Below, piece by piece: positions 1-8,745 of a stretch of 64,000 nucleotides of DNA. The DNA is from Negativibacillus massiliensis (GTDB lineage Bacteria > Bacillota > Clostridia > Oscillospirales > Ruminococcaceae), in the NCBI RefSeq assembly GCF_900148495.1, contig NZ_FTRU01000008.1:806001-870000 (forward strand), in the 5' to 3' direction. The translations under genes and the position numbers were made by a program. The notes below the pieces were generated by a model that worked only from the letters and a program-made list of their open reading frames with translations, was not told the origin of the DNA and searched no databases. How positions within the stretch are numbered: the first letter of the stretch is position 1; each line of letters starts with the position of its first letter.

Positions 1-629
1 TGGTAATTGGAATTGACCGTGCAGGCATTGTTGGAAATGATGGTGAGACACATCAGGGACTGTTTGATGTGGCAATGCTGTCCAATATCCCGAAGATCAC
101 CGTTTATTCTCCGGCAACCTATGCCGAGATGCGCTGGGCACTGGAACAGAGCCTGTATGCACATACTGGTGTCTGCTGTGTGCGTTATCCACGCGGTGGA
201 GAGGTATCGCTTCCGGAAGGATTTGATCCGAACAAAGATTGGTCGATGATCCATCCAGGAAAAGAAACGGTATTGGTTACCTATGGGCGCATTGCGTCTG
301 AGGTTTGCAAAGCAGCACAGATGCTTGCGGAGAATGGGACAGAAGTATCTGTTTTAAAGATAAACCGAATTCTTCCGTTTTGTGAAGAGGTACTTGCTCA
401 GATAAAGGATGCAAAACAGATCCTTTTTGTTGAGGAGGGAATGAAGAACGGCGGAATCGGCCAGATTTTGGGCGAAAAGCTGCTGGAGCAGGGATATCAG
501 GGAAGATACCAGCTGCTTGCAATCGATGACTGTTTTGTCAGCCAGGCAACAGTTGCCAGAGCAATCGAATTGAGCGGTCTGGATGCAAAAAGCATCGTTC
601 GGTTTTATGAACAGAAGATAAAAGAATAA
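1..629 (+). CDS. dxs: 1-deoxy-D-xylulose-5-phosphate synthase, C-terminal part (partial)
   Basis: The reading frame is open from the first bases of the window, so this is the 3' end of a gene that begins upstream. It starts in the transketolase-like pyrimidine-binding region: DRAGIVGNDGETHQG followed by FDVAML and later RYPRG are typical of DXS. The last 120 or so residues form the transketolase C-terminal domain. The enzyme condenses pyruvate and glyceraldehyde 3-phosphate with thiamin diphosphate to start the MEP isoprenoid pathway. The next gene is tlyA, the usual neighbour in Clostridia. The enzyme needs thiamin diphosphate, which the salvage operon about 4 kb downstream could help supply (inference). 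Confidence 0.95.
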   Translation, partial: VIGIDRAGIVGNDGETHQGLFDVAMLSNIPKITVYSPATYAEMRWALEQSLYAHTGVCCVRYPRGGEVSLPEGFDPNKDWSMIHPGKETVLVTYGRIASEVCKAAQMLAENGTEVSVLKINRILPFCEEVLAQIKDAKQILFVEEGMKNGGIGQILGEKLLEQGYQGRYQLLAIDDCFVSQATVARAIELSGLDAKSIVRFYEQKIKE

Positions 630-693
630 ATATAGAGAGAAAAAGGGAAATGCCGGCAAAGGTATTTTGCCGGAACATTTTGGGAGGAATAGT

Positions 694-1518
694 GTGAAAC
701 AGCGGTTAGACGTTGCTTTGGTTGAAAGAGGACTTATTGCAAGCCGCGAAAAGGCCAAAGTTGTCATTATGGAAGGTCTTGTTTATGTAAACGGACAGAA
801 ATCGGATAAAGCGGGTGCTCAGGTCAAGGATGACGACAAAATTGAAGTGCGCGGTGAAACACTGCGTTATGTCAGCCGCGGCGGAAAGAAGCTGGAAAAG
901 GCAATGCAGGTGTTCCCAATCGCCTTAAATGACTGCATCTGCATTGATATCGGCGCATCGACTGGTGGATTTACCGACTGCATGCTGCAAAACGGAGCCA
1001 AGAAGGTCTACTCGGTGGATGTAGGTTACGGCCAGCTGGCGTGGTCTTTGCGCACCGATGAGCGTGTGGTCAATCTGGAGCGCACCAACATCCGCTATGT
1101 CACCGAAGAACAGATTCCTGATCCAATCGATTTTATCTCGGTGGATGTATCGTTTATTTCGCTGACACTGGTACTTCCAGTTGCTTACCGGCTGCTTCGT
1201 CCGGGTGCACAGATGGTGTGTCTGGTAAAACCACAGTTTGAGGCAGGCAAGGATAAGGTGGGCAAAAAAGGGGTCGTTCGCGAACCGCAGATCCACAAAG
1301 AGGTTATCCAAAAGGTCGCAGCATGTGCAAAAGAACTTGGATTTTTGCGGATGGGCTTGGATTTTTCTCCAATCAAGGGTCCGGAAGGTAATATCGAGTA
1401 TCTTCTTTTCCTGAAAAAACCGGAGAATGAAACTCAGGAATCGGAAGAAAATCTGGCAGAAGAGAAATTGCCGGAAATTATCTCTGAGGTGGTAGCGCAG
1501 GCGCACCAGAGTTTATAG
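694..1518 (+). CDS. tlyA: TlyA-family rRNA (cytidine-2'-O)-methyltransferase
   Basis: About 274 residues. An N-terminal S4 RNA-binding domain (roughly residues 1-60, starting KQRLDVALVERGL) is followed by an FtsJ/RrmJ-like methyltransferase fold with the SAM loop DIGASTGGFTDC and the motif VDVSFISL. TlyA proteins 2'-O-methylate cytidines in rRNA; in Bacillota the family is also called YqxC and some members are annotated as hemolysins. I chose the GTG at 694 because GGGAGG lies 6 bases upstream; an in-frame TTG at 667 has no ribosome site. Acidic C-terminal tail of about 30 residues. It sits between dxs and nadK, a conserved clostridial order. Confidence 0.93.
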   Translation: MKQRLDVALVERGLIASREKAKVVIMEGLVYVNGQKSDKAGAQVKDDDKIEVRGETLRYVSRGGKKLEKAMQVFPIALNDCICIDIGASTGGFTDCMLQNGAKKVYSVDVGYGQLAWSLRTDERVVNLERTNIRYVTEEQIPDPIDFISVDVSFISLTLVLPVAYRLLRPGAQMVCLVKPQFEAGKDKVGKKGVVREPQIHKEVIQKVAACAKELGFLRMGLDFSPIKGPEGNIEYLLFLKKPENETQESEENLAEEKLPEIISEVVAQAHQSL

Positions 1519-1540
1519 GCAGGCGGAGGGTGTTAGAACA

Positions 1541-2410
1541 ATGAATATCCTGCTGATTCCCAATTTGGGCAAGAAAAACGCCTTTGAATGTACCTGTGAG
1601 GTCATCGGGCGGTTGAGCGGCTATGGCTGCAAATGTTATTTGTTTGAGGATAAAATAGAGCAGTTTTCTCAGATGCCGGTGGAAAGCTATTCCATTCAGT
1701 CTCTGGAAAAAGGAAATGCAGACCCCAAAATTGATCTGGTGATTTCGGTCGGCGGCGACGGAACCCTGATCCACAGTGCAAGACGCGCTGTACAGCTGGA
1801 TTGTCCGGTACTCGGCATCAATGCCGGAAGACTGGGATTTTTGACCGAGATGGAGCATACCTCGCTTGACCAGCTGGAAGAGGTCGTATCTGGAGAATAT
1901 ACCATCCAGCCCCGCATGATGCTGCATGCGATCGTCAAAAAGCCGGAAGGAATTCAGGAATTTTCCGCTCTCAACGATATCGTGATTTCCCGCGGAGAGC
2001 AGGACCGTATGGTCGACATCAACGTCGAGATGAAAAACGGTTTTGTCAATTCCTATCGTGCAGATGGACTGATTTTTTCTACCCCAACCGGTTCCACTGC
2101 TTACGCACTCAGTGCCGGCGGTCCGATCGTTTATTCCTCCATCGAAAGTATTTCCATCACACCGATCTGTCCGCATTCACTGTTTTCTCGTTCGATTCTG
2201 TATGCACCGGATGAGGTGTTTACCGTAACAGGCAAACATATCAACAATTCCGAGATTTTGTACATGTCGGTGGATGGAGAAGAGCGTATCCGCATCGATT
2301 CCGAAGATGCGATTATCGTTTCCAAAGACGAACAGTATGTGAAATTTATCAGCTTTGGCTCAAAAAGCTATTATGAAAAATTAAACAAGAAGATTTTAGG
2401 GAGAGGATAA
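1541..2410 (+). CDS. nadK: NAD kinase
   Basis: 289 residues, normal for the family. The sequence shows the diagnostic GGDGT motif (SVGGDGTLIHSARR), GINAGRLGFLTE, the NDIVISRG segment and the S/TPTGSTAYALSAGGP loop, all of which build the NAD/ATP site. It phosphorylates NAD to NADP in the cytosol. It begins 22 bases after tlyA and ends 3 bases before argR, so tlyA-nadK-argR-recN is probably one transcript. Confidence 0.96.
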   Translation: MNILLIPNLGKKNAFECTCEVIGRLSGYGCKCYLFEDKIEQFSQMPVESYSIQSLEKGNADPKIDLVISVGGDGTLIHSARRAVQLDCPVLGINAGRLGFLTEMEHTSLDQLEEVVSGEYTIQPRMMLHAIVKKPEGIQEFSALNDIVISRGEQDRMVDINVEMKNGFVNSYRADGLIFSTPTGSTAYALSAGGPIVYSSIESISITPICPHSLFSRSILYAPDEVFTVTGKHINNSEILYMSVDGEERIRIDSEDAIIVSKDEQYVKFISFGSKSYYEKLNKKILGRG

Positions 2411-2413
2411 CAG

Positions 2414-2872
2414 ATGAAATTAAAACGTCACGCAAAAATTCTGGAACTGATTTCTGAATCGAATATCAATACACAGGAAGAACTCCAGGACCGACTGAAT
2501 CAGGAAGGATTCAGTGTTACCCAGGCAACCGTTTCCCGCGATATCAAGGAACTTCGCCTGATCAAAACACTTGCATCGGATGGAACCTACCATTACACCA
2601 CTCATGCAGATAAAAACACTAAAAACGACCTTTCGTTTAAGTTTCATGCTATTTTTTCTGAAGCAGTTCACAGCGTAGACTATGCGCAGAATCTGGTTGT
2701 GGTAAAATGTTATACCGGTATGGCAAATGCTGCCTGTGCGGCGCTGGACTCCATCCACTGGAAAGGTCTGGTCGGAACAATTGCTGGTGATGACACCATC
2801 CTGCTTGTAATGAAGGATGAAACCTTTGCGCAGGGCATCACTGATGAGCTCAACAAACTGGCAGCGAAATAA
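2414..2872 (+). CDS. argR: Arginine repressor ArgR/AhrC
   Basis: 152 residues. The N-terminal winged helix-turn-helix (about 1-70) contains the recognition-helix signature TQATVSRDIKELRLIK. The C-terminal half carries the oligomerisation and arginine-binding core with GTIAGDDTILLV. It represses arginine biosynthesis and activates catabolism as an arginine-bound hexamer; no arg genes are in this window. It sits 3 bases after nadK and 14 before recN, as in many Bacillota. Confidence 0.96.
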   Translation: MKLKRHAKILELISESNINTQEELQDRLNQEGFSVTQATVSRDIKELRLIKTLASDGTYHYTTHADKNTKNDLSFKFHAIFSEAVHSVDYAQNLVVVKCYTGMANAACAALDSIHWKGLVGTIAGDDTILLVMKDETFAQGITDELNKLAAK

Positions 2873-2886
2873 CAGGGGTTTTTGCC

Positions 2887-4575
2887 ATGTTATCGCAGTT
2901 ATATATTAAAAACATCGCTGTGATCTCCGAGGCAGTAATCGATTTTGGCCCGCGATTTAATGTATTTACCGGTGAAACGGGCGCGGGCAAAACGATTCTG
3001 GTTTCGGCAATCAACGGCGTATTAGGCGCACGTCTGACCAAGGATATTATCCGCAGCGGCGAAGACAGCGCCTATCTTTCTGCGCTGTTTACCAAACTTC
3101 CGCAGCAGGTCCGCGAAAAAATCGAGGAGATGGGCTTTGAGTCCAAAGATGACACCCTGCTTATCTCCCGAGAGCTGGGAGCCAAAAATGTCTGCAAGGT
3201 AAATGGTCGCCCTGCTACGGTGCAGATTTTGCGGGAGATTGCCTCTCTGCTGATCGATATTCATGGACAGAAGGACAACCATCGCTTGCTTGACCCGGAG
3301 AGTCACATCAGCTATATCGACGAGTTTGGTTCTTTGCAGGGATATCTGCAAAAATATCGTGTCCTCTATGAAGAAATCTTGGATGTCAAACATCGTTTGG
3401 AGCAGATTAACCGCAAGGATCGCGAAAAGGAGCATCTGGTCGACCTGCTTACCTATCAGATTCGGGAGATCGAGTCGGCACAGCTAAAGCCCGGTGAAGA
3501 AGAGGAACTGACCTTACGCCGGGACCAGATTGCAAACGCCGAGAAGATTATCCATCTGCTCAGCAGCTCCAAGCAACTCTTGGACGGGGAAGAAGAAACA
3601 GCGGGCATTGTGCAGCTGTTTGAAGAGCTGACCGGAAATTTAAGCAAGCTTTCCCATTTTCTTCCACAGATGGAAGACCTTGCCTTAAAGATGGAGGAAA
3701 TCAGCTACGAGATTTCCGATTGCAGCGGCGATCTGGGCAGCTATCTTGATTCGGTGGATTATCAGCCGCAGGAACTTGACATGATCGAGGAACGTCTGGA
3801 TCTGATCTACAAGCTCAAGAGAAAATACGGAAACTCTATCGAAGAGATTTTGCAGTATCTGGAGAAAATCAAAGTACAGCTTGACCAGCTGACCCTTTCG
3901 GAAGAAAAGGCAGAGCAGCTTCAGGCAGAATATCTGCGCTTAAAACCGCTGGTACAGGAAGCGGCAGACAACCTCACCGCACAGCGCCACCGCACGGCGA
4001 AGGAATTTTTGTCCCGGGTAAAGCGAGAACTGGAATTTCTCAACATGCCCTCAGTTCGCTTGAGCATCACTGCGGGCAGGAGCGGCTGGAAGCCGGACGG
4101 ACAGGATGAGCTGGAATTTTTGATCAGCTCAAACGTCGGCGAAGAACCAAAACCGCTTGCAAAGATTGCATCAGGCGGTGAGCTCTCGCGTGTCATGCTC
4201 TCGATTAAGAATGTACTTGCCGAAAAAGACCAGATTGGAACAGCAATCTTTGACGAGATCGATACCGGTGTCAGCGGCAAGGCAGCACAGAAGATCGGAC
4301 TCAAGCTCAAGGAAGTGTCCGGCAATCGACAGGTAATCTGTGTTACCCATCTGGCACAGGTGGCGGTGTTTGCAGACCACCATCTGCTCATCCACAAACA
4401 GGAGCAGAACGGAAGAACCTACACCCACATTGATTTTCTGGACGAAGGCCAGCGTGTGAAGGAGATCGCAAGGATGATTTCCGGCGATAACCTGACTGAT
4501 ACTGCAATCAAAAATGCCGAAGAGATGCTTGCATTAGCATCGGGGGAAGAGCAGGAACAGAAGAAAGCTGACTAA
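2887..4575 (+). CDS. recN: DNA repair protein RecN
   Basis: 562 residues, full length for this SMC-like ATPase. Walker A is GETGAGKT near residue 30. Two long coiled-coil stretches (about 150-220 and 320-370) flank the middle. The ABC signature ASGGELSRVMLSIK and Walker B with TAIFDEIDTGVSGKAA lie near residues 425-460. RecN is recruited early to double-strand breaks and helps tether ends for recombination. Last gene of the dxs-recN block; a new promoter and the TPP leader follow. Confidence 0.97.
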   Translation: MLSQLYIKNIAVISEAVIDFGPRFNVFTGETGAGKTILVSAINGVLGARLTKDIIRSGEDSAYLSALFTKLPQQVREKIEEMGFESKDDTLLISRELGAKNVCKVNGRPATVQILREIASLLIDIHGQKDNHRLLDPESHISYIDEFGSLQGYLQKYRVLYEEILDVKHRLEQINRKDREKEHLVDLLTYQIREIESAQLKPGEEEELTLRRDQIANAEKIIHLLSSSKQLLDGEEETAGIVQLFEELTGNLSKLSHFLPQMEDLALKMEEISYEISDCSGDLGSYLDSVDYQPQELDMIEERLDLIYKLKRKYGNSIEEILQYLEKIKVQLDQLTLSEEKAEQLQAEYLRLKPLVQEAADNLTAQRHRTAKEFLSRVKRELEFLNMPSVRLSITAGRSGWKPDGQDELEFLISSNVGEEPKPLAKIASGGELSRVMLSIKNVLAEKDQIGTAIFDEIDTGVSGKAAQKIGLKLKEVSGNRQVICVTHLAQVAVFADHHLLIHKQEQNGRTYTHIDFLDEGQRVKEIARMISGDNLTDTAIKNAEEMLALASGEEQEQKKAD

Positions 4576-4600
4576 ATTTCCAATATCCTGCAAAAAAATC

Positions 4601-4628
4601 TTGCAAAATTTTCATTTTAGCGTATAAT
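4601..4628 (+). promoter_or_regulatory. Sigma-A-type promoter of the thiamin operon
   Basis: TTGCAA (4601-4606) and TATAAT (4623-4628) with a 16-base spacer lie about 30 bases before the TPP aptamer, so the transcript would include the whole riboswitch. Confidence 0.75.
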
Positions 4629-4654
4629 AAAGTCAAACGGATCATCCAGCATAA

Positions 4655-4806
4655 AAAAAGGGAGCTCGCAAACGGGCTGAGAGGAAGCTGTGCGCTTCGA
4701 CCTGTGACCTGATTTGGGTAATGCCAACGTAGGGAGATTAGCATTGGTTTTCACAATTCCACGGAATGTTTCTTTCCCTGCAAGGAGAGGTTCCGTGGAT
4801 TTTTTA
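4655..4806 (+). promoter_or_regulatory. TPP riboswitch (THI element) with downstream terminator
   Basis: Conserved aptamer blocks are visible: GGGCTGAGAGG (4674-4684), then ACCTGATTTGGGTAATGCCA (4707-4726) and CGTAGGGA (4728-4735). After it, TCCACGGAA (4758-4766) pairs with TTCCGTGGA (4791-4799) and runs into a T tract, an intrinsic terminator just before the thiM ribosome site. The expected logic is termination when thiamin pyrophosphate is bound, giving feedback control of the five downstream genes. Confidence 0.95.
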
Positions 4807-4826
4807 TTTGTTTGGAGGAAAACAAA

Positions 4827-5648
4827 ATGTTTGGAGAATGTCTGGAAAATGTCCGCACAAGGACACCGCTGATTCACAATATTACAAATTATGTTACTGT
4901 AAATGATGTAGCAAATATCCTTCTTGCCTGCGGCGGAAGCCCGATTATGTCGGATGATATCGAAGAAGTGGAGGAAATCACTTCTATCTGCGGCGGACTG
5001 AATATCAACATCGGTACCCTCAACCAGCGCACTATTCCTGCGATGTTTGCAGCAGGAAAGAAGGCAGAAAGCTTAAATCATCCGATTCTGCTCGACCCAG
5101 TCGGCGCAGGAGCAAGTACCCTCCGTACCAAAACTGCCCGTGACCTTGCAGACCAGATCCACTTTACTGTGATCCGCGGCAATATTTCAGAGATCAAAGC
5201 TCTGGTAGCTGGAAGCGGTTCGACAAAAGGTGTGGATGCAGACGTAGCGGACGCCGTTACCGAAGAAAATTTAAACGAGGCAGTTGCTTTTGCAAAAGCT
5301 GCCGCTGCCCGTTATCATACCATCGTTGCTATCACCGGAGCCATTGACCTGGTTGCAGATGAGAACCACTGCTATGTCATCCGCAATGGCCGTCCGGAAA
5401 TGGGCCGTATCACCGGAACCGGATGCCAGCTTTCCGGATTGCTCACCGCATATCTGACCGCAAACCCGGGAAATGAGCTGGAAGCTGCCGCTGCTGCAGT
5501 TTCTTCTATGGGTCTTGCAGGTGAGATCGGCTGGAGCAATATGGCACCGACTGATGGCAACTCAACCTACCGCAACCGCATCATTGATGCAATCTATCAG
5601 ATGGACGCAGAAACCCTGAACCGAGGTGCAAAATATGAACTGCGATAA
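4827..5648 (+). CDS. thiM: Hydroxyethylthiazole kinase
   Basis: 273 residues. The N-terminus PLIHNITNYVTVNDVAN and the segment ACGGSPIMSDD are ThiM hallmarks; the C-terminal GTGCQLSG is the ribokinase-fold catalytic motif. It phosphorylates 4-methyl-5-(2-hydroxyethyl)thiazole, a salvage step. I place the start at ATG 4827, 7 bases after GGAGG, rather than at the TTG at 4812 that precedes that ribosome site. First gene after the TPP riboswitch; its end overlaps thiE by about 14 bases. Confidence 0.96.
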   Translation: MFGECLENVRTRTPLIHNITNYVTVNDVANILLACGGSPIMSDDIEEVEEITSICGGLNINIGTLNQRTIPAMFAAGKKAESLNHPILLDPVGAGASTLRTKTARDLADQIHFTVIRGNISEIKALVAGSGSTKGVDADVADAVTEENLNEAVAFAKAAAARYHTIVAITGAIDLVADENHCYVIRNGRPEMGRITGTGCQLSGLLTAYLTANPGNELEAAAAAVSSMGLAGEIGWSNMAPTDGNSTYRNRIIDAIYQMDAETLNRGAKYELR

Positions 5649-6276
5649 AAAGGATCTGCTGCTGTATGCGGTGACCGACCGGGCATGGCTTGGGGACAAA
5701 ACACTGAGCTGGCAGGTGGAGGAATCGCTCAAAGGCGGAGCAACCATGATTCAGCTGCGGGAAAAACATCTGGATCATGAGCATTTTCTCAAAGAAGCAA
5801 AAGAAATCAAGGAACTGTGCCGCAAATATCAGGTTCCATTTTTGATTAACGATGATGTGGACTTGGCTGTCGAAGTTGATGCAGATGGAGTCCATGTTGG
5901 ACAGCACGATATGGAAGCAGGGGAGGTCCGCAAAAAGATCGGTCCAAACCGCATTCTGGGTGTTTCGGCACAGACGGTAGAACAGGCACTGCTTGCTCAG
6001 CAGGCAGGAGCAGATTATCTTGGAGTAGGTGCGGTATTCCCGACCGGAACCAAGGATGATGCCGATGCCGTCAGCATCCAGACGCTGGGAGAAATCTGCC
6101 GCACTGTCAGCATTCCGGTCGTTGCAATCGGCGGAATCGGACAGCACAACGTCATGCAGCTTGCAGGCAGTGGAATCTGCGGAATAGCAGTGGTTTCGGC
6201 TATTTATGCCCAGCCGGATATTCAAAATGCAGCAAGTACGCTGCATGCTCTGGCAAAGGAAATGGTGGAACGATGA
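5635..6276 (+). CDS. thiE: Thiamin-phosphate synthase
   Basis: 213 residues. TIM-barrel thiamin-phosphate synthase with the motifs MIQLREK, FLINDDVDLA, DGVHVGQHD and ADYLGVGAVFPTGTKDDA. It joins HMP pyrophosphate (from ThiD) to thiazole phosphate (from ThiM). Start chosen at ATG 5635, 8 bases after GAGG, inside the end of thiM; a GTG at 5626 is in the same frame. Overlaps the next gene by ATGA. Confidence 0.96.
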   Translation: MNCDKKDLLLYAVTDRAWLGDKTLSWQVEESLKGGATMIQLREKHLDHEHFLKEAKEIKELCRKYQVPFLINDDVDLAVEVDADGVHVGQHDMEAGEVRKKIGPNRILGVSAQTVEQALLAQQAGADYLGVGAVFPTGTKDDADAVSIQTLGEICRTVSIPVVAIGGIGQHNVMQLAGSGICGIAVVSAIYAQPDIQNAASTLHALAKEMVER

Positions 6277-6935
6277 AAATCACAGGGGCAATCTTTGACC
6301 TGGATGGAACCCTTGTCGATTCCATGAAGATCTGGGACGTGCTTCCGGGGAAGGTGGTTCGCTCCTTTGGAGCAGAGCCGACAGATGATCTGGCTTACCA
6401 GCTTGCAGCGATGGACAAGCAGGAAGCTGCGGACTACATGATCAAAACCTTTTTGCTTCCCTGTACCCGGGAAGAGGTATTAAACCGGGTAAATGAGCTG
6501 GTCGATGAGGAGTACAGCAGCGTTGTACCGCTCAAAAAAGGGGCAGATGTGTTGCTTGAGTTTTTGCATTCAAACAAAATTCCCTGCTCGATTGCAACAG
6601 CAAGCGAGGTCTCTCAGGCAGAGCAGGCAATGAAGCGGCTGGGTCAATGGGAATGTTTCCAGTTTGTGCTCAGCTGTATGCAGTGCGGCTCCAAAAGCAG
6701 TCCGCAAATCTACTATCAGGCAGCAGAAAGAATGGGAACTGCTCCGGAACAGACCCTTGTGTTTGAGGATGCGCTGCATGCGGCGCAGACAGCAAAAAAG
6801 GCAGGCTTTGTGGTCGTGGGAGTATTTGACCCTTCTTCGGCAGCGGACGAGCAGAAGATGCGCGCAGTGTGCGACTTCTACCTTCCAAGTCTGGATGACC
6901 CAGTGTTTTTAAACCAGTTAGAACAGATGATATAA
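6273..6935 (+). CDS. HAD-superfamily hydrolase (beta-phosphoglucomutase-like)
   Basis: 220 residues. HAD motif I is DLDGTLVDS near the N-terminus, motif II SIATAS, motif III the lysine in KSSPQIYYQAA, motif IV VFEDALHA, so the catalytic set looks complete. The alpha-helical cap between motifs I and II is of the small phosphoglucomutase type. It overlaps thiE (ATGA) inside the riboswitch-controlled operon. By position it may dephosphorylate thiamin phosphate or an HMP/thiazole phosphate, but that is inference; the family is broad and a housekeeping sugar-phosphate role is possible. Confidence 0.85.
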   Translation: MKITGAIFDLDGTLVDSMKIWDVLPGKVVRSFGAEPTDDLAYQLAAMDKQEAADYMIKTFLLPCTREEVLNRVNELVDEEYSSVVPLKKGADVLLEFLHSNKIPCSIATASEVSQAEQAMKRLGQWECFQFVLSCMQCGSKSSPQIYYQAAERMGTAPEQTLVFEDALHAAQTAKKAGFVVVGVFDPSSAADEQKMRAVCDFYLPSLDDPVFLNQLEQMI

Positions 6936-7013
6936 AATCTACGCGGCAGATTGGGGGCACCACCTTTTGTCGCGCTATAAAACTTCAATGCAAAACTGAG
7001 AGGAGTCTTTTTT

Positions 7014-7814
7014 ATGAAAACAGCATTGACGATCGCTGGAAGCGATTCCAGCGGAGGCGCCGGAATTCAGGCCGATATCAAGACCATGTCCGCGCATGGA
7101 ATCTATGCCATGAGCGCGATTACAGCCTTGACGGCTCAGAACACCACCGGCGTTTATGGAATTTTGGAGTCTGACCCGGATTTTTTGGCAAACCAGCTTG
7201 ACTGCATCTTTACAGACATTTATCCGGATGCAGTTAAGATCGGCATGGTATCCTCTGCAGCGCTCATCGAGGTGATTGCGCAGAAGTTAAAGCAGTACCA
7301 CGCGAAAAATATCGTGGTGGACCCGGTCATGGTTGCAACCAGCGGGTCTCGATTGATCGCTGAGGATGCGGTGGAAGCGCTCAAACAGAACCTGCTTCCG
7401 ATTGCCACTGTGCTGACCCCGAATATTCCAGAGGCGGAGGTCCTGTCCGGAGTTTCTATTTCCGGTTCGGCGGATATGGAAGCAGCAGCAAAACAGATCA
7501 GCGAAAAGTATGGCTGTGCGGTTTTGTGCAAGGGCGGACACAATATCAACGATGCCGATGATCTTCTTTGGGAGAACGGCGGCGGCCGGTGGTTTTATGG
7601 AAAACGAATCAACAATCCGAACACCCACGGCACCGGATGCACCCTCTCCAGCGCGATTGCTTCGAACCTTGCAAAAGGAATGACGCTGGAACGCTCGGTG
7701 CAGCGGGCAAAGGAATATCTGTCCGGAGCACTTGCAGCAATGCTCGATCTTGGAAAAGGTCAGGGCCCGATGAACCATCTGTACGCACTGAAAGGGGAGT
7801 TTGTCGATGAATGA
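7014..7814 (+). CDS. thiD: Hydroxymethylpyrimidine/phosphomethylpyrimidine kinase
   Basis: 266 residues. Ribokinase-fold kinase with GSDSSGGAGIQADIKT at the N-terminus, DPVMVATSG in the middle and NTHGTGCTLSSAIA as the anion-hole/catalytic motif. It phosphorylates HMP twice to supply ThiE. It follows the HAD gene after 78 bases, where I see no clear promoter or terminator, so it is probably co-transcribed. Its 3' end overlaps the tenA start by 8 bases. Confidence 0.96.
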   Translation: MKTALTIAGSDSSGGAGIQADIKTMSAHGIYAMSAITALTAQNTTGVYGILESDPDFLANQLDCIFTDIYPDAVKIGMVSSAALIEVIAQKLKQYHAKNIVVDPVMVATSGSRLIAEDAVEALKQNLLPIATVLTPNIPEAEVLSGVSISGSADMEAAAKQISEKYGCAVLCKGGHNINDADDLLWENGGGRWFYGKRINNPNTHGTGCTLSSAIASNLAKGMTLERSVQRAKEYLSGALAAMLDLGKGQGPMNHLYALKGEFVDE

Positions 7815-8487
7815 TGTGGAACTCTTTTGGGAAGAGCTGATGCAGGAAAATCTGCCGATTTGGCAGCAGTGTCTTGACAGCGATTTTTTGCAGCAGATGG
7901 GAAAGGGTACTTTGTCGGAGGACTGCCTGAAAGGTTATATGGTGGATGACAGCCTGTACCTGCGGGAATATGCCAAAGTATTTGCGCTTGGTATGCTCAA
8001 GGCAAAGGATATGGAGACCATCCGCAATTACTATTCGCTGCTCTCCTTTGTCAATGAAGGAGAAGGCGCGACCCGCCTGCGCTACTTGCAGCATTTTGGC
8101 CTTGACGATGCACAGGTGCAGAAGCTGGAACAGAGAAGGGAAAACCGCGAATACACCCAGACCATGCTGCGCGCAGCAGAAGAGGGTGAGGGCGAAGCAG
8201 AGTGCATGATGGCATGTCTGCCATGTATGCTCAGCTACTCCTGGATTTTCAAGCGCTTATTAAAGCAGTATCCTCAGGTAAAGGATACCATCTATTGGCA
8301 GCTGGTTCGTGATTACGCAAGTGATGAATATGAACAGGCGTGCGAAGAATGGATTCAGTTTACCAAAAAGGTTTGTCAGAATCTGACACCGGAGCGGAGA
8401 CTTCGCTGCAAGGAAATCTTTTTTGCCTGCTCAATGCATGAGCTGCACTTCTGGCAGATGAGCGAGCACCCAAGAAATGATATCTAA
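7807..8487 (+). CDS. tenA: TenA-family thiaminase II (aminopyrimidine aminohydrolase)
   Basis: 226 residues, all-helical TenA/haem-oxygenase-like protein. Visible family features are DDSLYLREYAK near residue 43 (substrate Asp), the CLPC cysteine region near 138, YASDEYEQ, and a C-terminal HELHFW with the glutamate expected of class II thiaminases. TenA releases HMP from degraded thiamin so that it can be reused. ATG 7807 has AGGGG about 7 bases upstream; a TTG 6 bases earlier is possible. With thiM, thiE and thiD it makes a salvage set; no thiC or thiG is present here. Confidence 0.93.
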   Translation: MNDVELFWEELMQENLPIWQQCLDSDFLQQMGKGTLSEDCLKGYMVDDSLYLREYAKVFALGMLKAKDMETIRNYYSLLSFVNEGEGATRLRYLQHFGLDDAQVQKLEQRRENREYTQTMLRAAEEGEGEAECMMACLPCMLSYSWIFKRLLKQYPQVKDTIYWQLVRDYASDEYEQACEEWIQFTKKVCQNLTPERRLRCKEIFFACSMHELHFWQMSEHPRNDI

Positions 8488-8510
8488 CATACAAGATGGT
8501 AATATGATGG

Positions 8511-8548
8511 AAAAAAGAGGACTTCGGGAAAATCGAAGTCCTCTTTTT
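8511..8548 (+). terminator. Intrinsic terminator after tenA
   Basis: GAGGACTTCG (8517-8526) pairs with CGAAGTCCTC (8534-8543), loop of 7, followed by five T. The A run on the 5' side makes it potentially bidirectional. It closes the thiamin operon. Confidence 0.9.
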
Positions 8549-8745
8549 CGTGCAGTGAGGAAAGTTGTCCGTTTTAACTGCTGGATGGACGCTCTCCTGA
8601 AAGGGATAGAAAAAATGAGGAGAAATAATACTTTTTTAATTTTTTTAAAAAAGAATAATCAAAAGGATAGTCATTGATACTTTGGCGTGATATAATAAAA
8701 AGAAAAAGGCGTATAATCGACATAAGAAGAAAAGGAGAGGAAAAG

